From: Camarhynchus parvulus
Taxonomy: Eukaryota > Chordata > Aves > Passeriformes > Thraupidae
Length of the DNA: 64,000 nucleotides
Reading direction: 5' to 3'
Assembly: GCF_901933205.1 (NCBI RefSeq)
Contig: NC_044572.1
Span: 24,204,501-24,268,500 of the forward strand
The notes under the pieces are model-generated. The model ran no database searches and was not told where the DNA came from. It saw nothing but the letters and a program-made list of their open reading frames with translations. A program made the translations under genes and the position numbers. Positions 61,987-64,000 of this stretch are shown one piece after another. Every line of letters starts with the position of its first letter. The first letter of the stretch is position 1.

Positions 61987-63160
61987 CAATTAGGCAAGCT
62001 TTGGTCCGTGTCCCAGCAATCGATGGCACCCCATGACTTTTGATGGCTTTGACTTTGGGGAAAATTTTTTTTTTAAGTACCCATGTCATGTTCCTGGTAG
62101 CTTCCCCACCAAGTTGTGTCTTTCTCCTTGATTTTTTCCCCTGCTTTTGCAACATCTGTGAGATTTGTTTTGGCCTCTTTTGGTCCTTTGCACTGCACCT
62201 GATGGAATCCTACTCCATTTTCTTGTAGTCACAGAATTTGCCAATATTTTTTTTCCTTCAGTTGCATTTCCTTTGATGGTATCTCCATTGCAGAGTGTTT
62301 GTAAGCCCTTCCTTTCTGTTTTGATCTTCAACAGGGATGAATTGGGCATGCTTTGCTGCATGTCCCTGCCGTTGGTGGCATGCCATGCCTTTTGATGGCT
62401 TTGAGTATGGCCAAGATTTGACTTTTTTTTTTTTTTTAAGTATCCATGCCATGTCACTCATATCTTCCCCCGCAACTTGTGTCTTCCTCCTTGCTTTTTT
62501 CCCCTGCCTTTGCAACATCTGTGAGGTTAGATTTGGCCTCTTTTGGTCCTTTGCACTCCATCTCATTTCATCCCAGAGCATTTTCTTGAAGTCACAAATC
62601 TCCTGATTTTCTGGTTTTTTTCCATTTTTTTTCAATTCGATTTCATTTGATCATATCTCTTTTCCAGAATGTTTGTTAGACTTTCTTTGTGCTCCGCAAG
62701 ATTTCGTTTCCCTTCCCCAAAGGAAATTTCATTTGTTTTGGGGAAGGGAAATGAAATCTTGTGATTTCAATGGGGATGAATTGGGCATGCTTTGGTGCAT
62801 GTCCCTGCAGCTGGTGGCATGCCATGCCTTTTGATGGCTTTGAGTTTGGGGAAAATATATTTTTTTTAATTTATGGGGTTTTTTTTATTATCCATGCCAT
62901 GTCCCTCATACCTTCCTCTGCAACTTGTGTCTTCCTCCTTGCTTTTTCCCCTGCTTTTTTAACATCTGTGAGCTTAGTTTTGGCCTATTTTGGTCCTTTG
63001 CACTGCCCCTGATGTAATCCATGTGCATTTTCTTGTAGTCACTTAATCTCCTGATTTTCTGTGGGTTTTTTTTTTTTCCATTGGATTTCATTTGATCATA
63101 TCTCCTTTCTTGAGTGTTTGTCTTTTTGTTTCCATTCTGCAACATTTCCTTTCTGGTCCG
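61981..63160. repeat. Three-copy tandem repeat, period 352 and 439 bp
   Basis: Three long units follow each other: 61981-62332, 62333-62771 and 62772 to about 63160. The shared landmarks, in order, are GGGATGAATTGGGCATGCTT, CTTTTGATGGCTTTGA, a T-run, CCATGTCATGT-type sequence, TTGTGTCTTCCTCCTTG, CAACATCTGTGAG, TTTTGGTCCTTTGCACT, TTTTCTTGTAGTCAC and TTGATCATATCTC. By eye, units 2 and 3 are closer to each other than to unit 1. Unit 2 is longer mainly because of an inserted 65-bp palindrome. On the minus strand the units stay partly open, with Lys-rich frames of 123, 125 and 109 codons, but frames differ between units. I do not recognise the family. Confidence 0.9.
62697..62761. repeat. 23-bp inverted repeat inside unit 2 of the array
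   Basis: The arm at 62697-62719 (CAAGATTTCGTTTCCCTTCC...) is complementary to the arm at 62739-62761 at 22 of 23 positions, with a 19-nt loop. It sits exactly at the junction between units 2 and 3 and has no counterpart in units 1 and 3. The single mismatch is a CpG (TTCG) versus its TTTCA counterpart, a transition of the kind caused by methyl-CpG decay. Confidence 0.95.
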
Positions 63161-64000
63161 GCATAGCATGCATGATTCTGACCCCACTCTTCTTTGGTGA
63201 CTTGCCATTTGGTCCCTCCTTTTCGCATTGTTCAAAATTATACCACTGACAGTTAGTGTTTTATTCTATTAATCAAAGGAGTCATTCTGAACCAAGTAAT
63301 CGAAATACCTCAAATTGATTATGGTTATGGTATCCACATAGTAACAGCCAGGCTGAATTTGACTTTTATAATATGCATGTTCTTGTTCATATAATTAAAG
63401 TTCAATCAGAGTATGGAGTTTTTAGGTTCACCCAGTGGGCACCAGGCTGTCACTCTTACCCCATCAGTGCTTCTGGTGACAGTGCAGGCCAGTGTCATTG
63501 GTCACTCACCAATGGGCAAACCAGGCTTCAGGGCAGCCAGAGCCTGGGCTGCACAGACAGGGCTACAAAGTCCCAGCACTCAGCACCTCCAGGTCTGGCA
63601 GTGCCTCAGAGAGGGCAAAAGAAAGGTGGTCTCCTGCCTTACTCAACCTCAGACTGAGGAGTCATACAAACAAGGCAGAATATATAAGATCCACATATAT
63701 GGAAATGGGTTTAATGCTTTTTCAACCACTAGCACTCACTGTTGCAAAGTAGTGTCATGTGCCTAAAGCGACAGCAGGAAGCTGAATTGATCATTCGTGG
63801 ATTTTAATCCTTGGTTCTCCTTATTGATTTAATTTTAAATAAATGTGAAATCTTAAGTGGACTGTCAGTGTGGCAGAGCAAGGGAAGAGAAGCACACCCA
63901 GCTCTGAAAGTGTAGAGGAAGCACAAAGCAGATCAAGAGCTGACACCTTACATCTGCAGAGGCTGTATTTCAATGTACTTAGAGAAGAATGCCTAAGTAG
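63161..64000. other. Non-coding stretch to window end
   Basis: No supportable gene. The part at 63410-63660 is G+C-richer and carries overlapping plus-strand frames of 94, 117 and 86 codons in three phases, which argues against any one being real. GTGTCATTGGTCACTCACCAATGG near 63493-63516 contains a small inverted repeat (CATTGGT with ACCAATG). Confidence 0.45.

Noticed and set aside
61981..63160. Tandem array as a CRISPR array or coding repeat protein
   Set aside because: Units are hundreds of bases long without spacer structure, and frames shift between units. The genome context is vertebrate.
63413..63766. 117-codon plus-strand frame
   Set aside because: All three plus phases are open over part of this stretch, and no phase shows a known protein pattern.

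Overview
This window reads as vertebrate, and specifically bird, non-coding DNA. It is AT-rich and CpG-poor. Its longest open frame is only about 156 codons, and no frame I examined resembles a conserved protein. The bird assignment rests on two CR1 LINE 3' ends that finish in the typical ATTCTATGATTCT tail, and on several endogenous-retrovirus LTRs of types I know from bird genomes. I recognise no host gene, tRNA, rRNA, snRNA or CRISPR array. There is no operon-like layout, so this is most likely intergenic or deep intronic sequence whose readable content is almost all transposon debris.

Layout: 1-10.8 kb is unique sequence with an A-run (7.7 kb) and a cluster of perfect short hairpins (8.2 and 8.8 kb). 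A decayed CR1 copy lies at 10.8-11.3 kb. At 13.7-15.3 kb a minus-strand LTR has been split by a second, plus-strand LTR of 845 bp that carries its own TATA box and poly(A) signals and is flanked by a 4-bp CACA duplication. A second CR1 3' end is at 19.6 kb. Three solo LTRs of one ERVL-like group are at 23.6-24.2 kb (+), 47.9-48.5 kb (-) and 54.5-55.0 kb (+). At about 55.9-56.8 kb the minus strand carries a frameshifted relic of a reverse-transcriptase-type ORF that does not look like CR1. At 58.7-59.5 kb is another LTR, CpG-bearing, with three ATTGG boxes, a TATA box and AATAAA in the expected order. At 62.0-63.2 kb is a three-copy tandem repeat with a 352/439-bp period, bounded and interrupted by inverted repeats.

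The strongest candidates for something undescribed are the 62-63 kb tandem array with its palindromes and the non-CR1 LINE-like relic at 56 kb. A further theme is scattered near-perfect hairpins (8.8, 25.7, 39.7, 55.8 and 62.7 kb) and exact short tandem duplications (11.3, 27.8, 27.9 and 41.5 kb), which look like replication-slippage or template-switch scars. I see no evidence for a novel multi-gene biological system. Repeat family names are given only at the level I can defend from sequence memory; no database search was possible.
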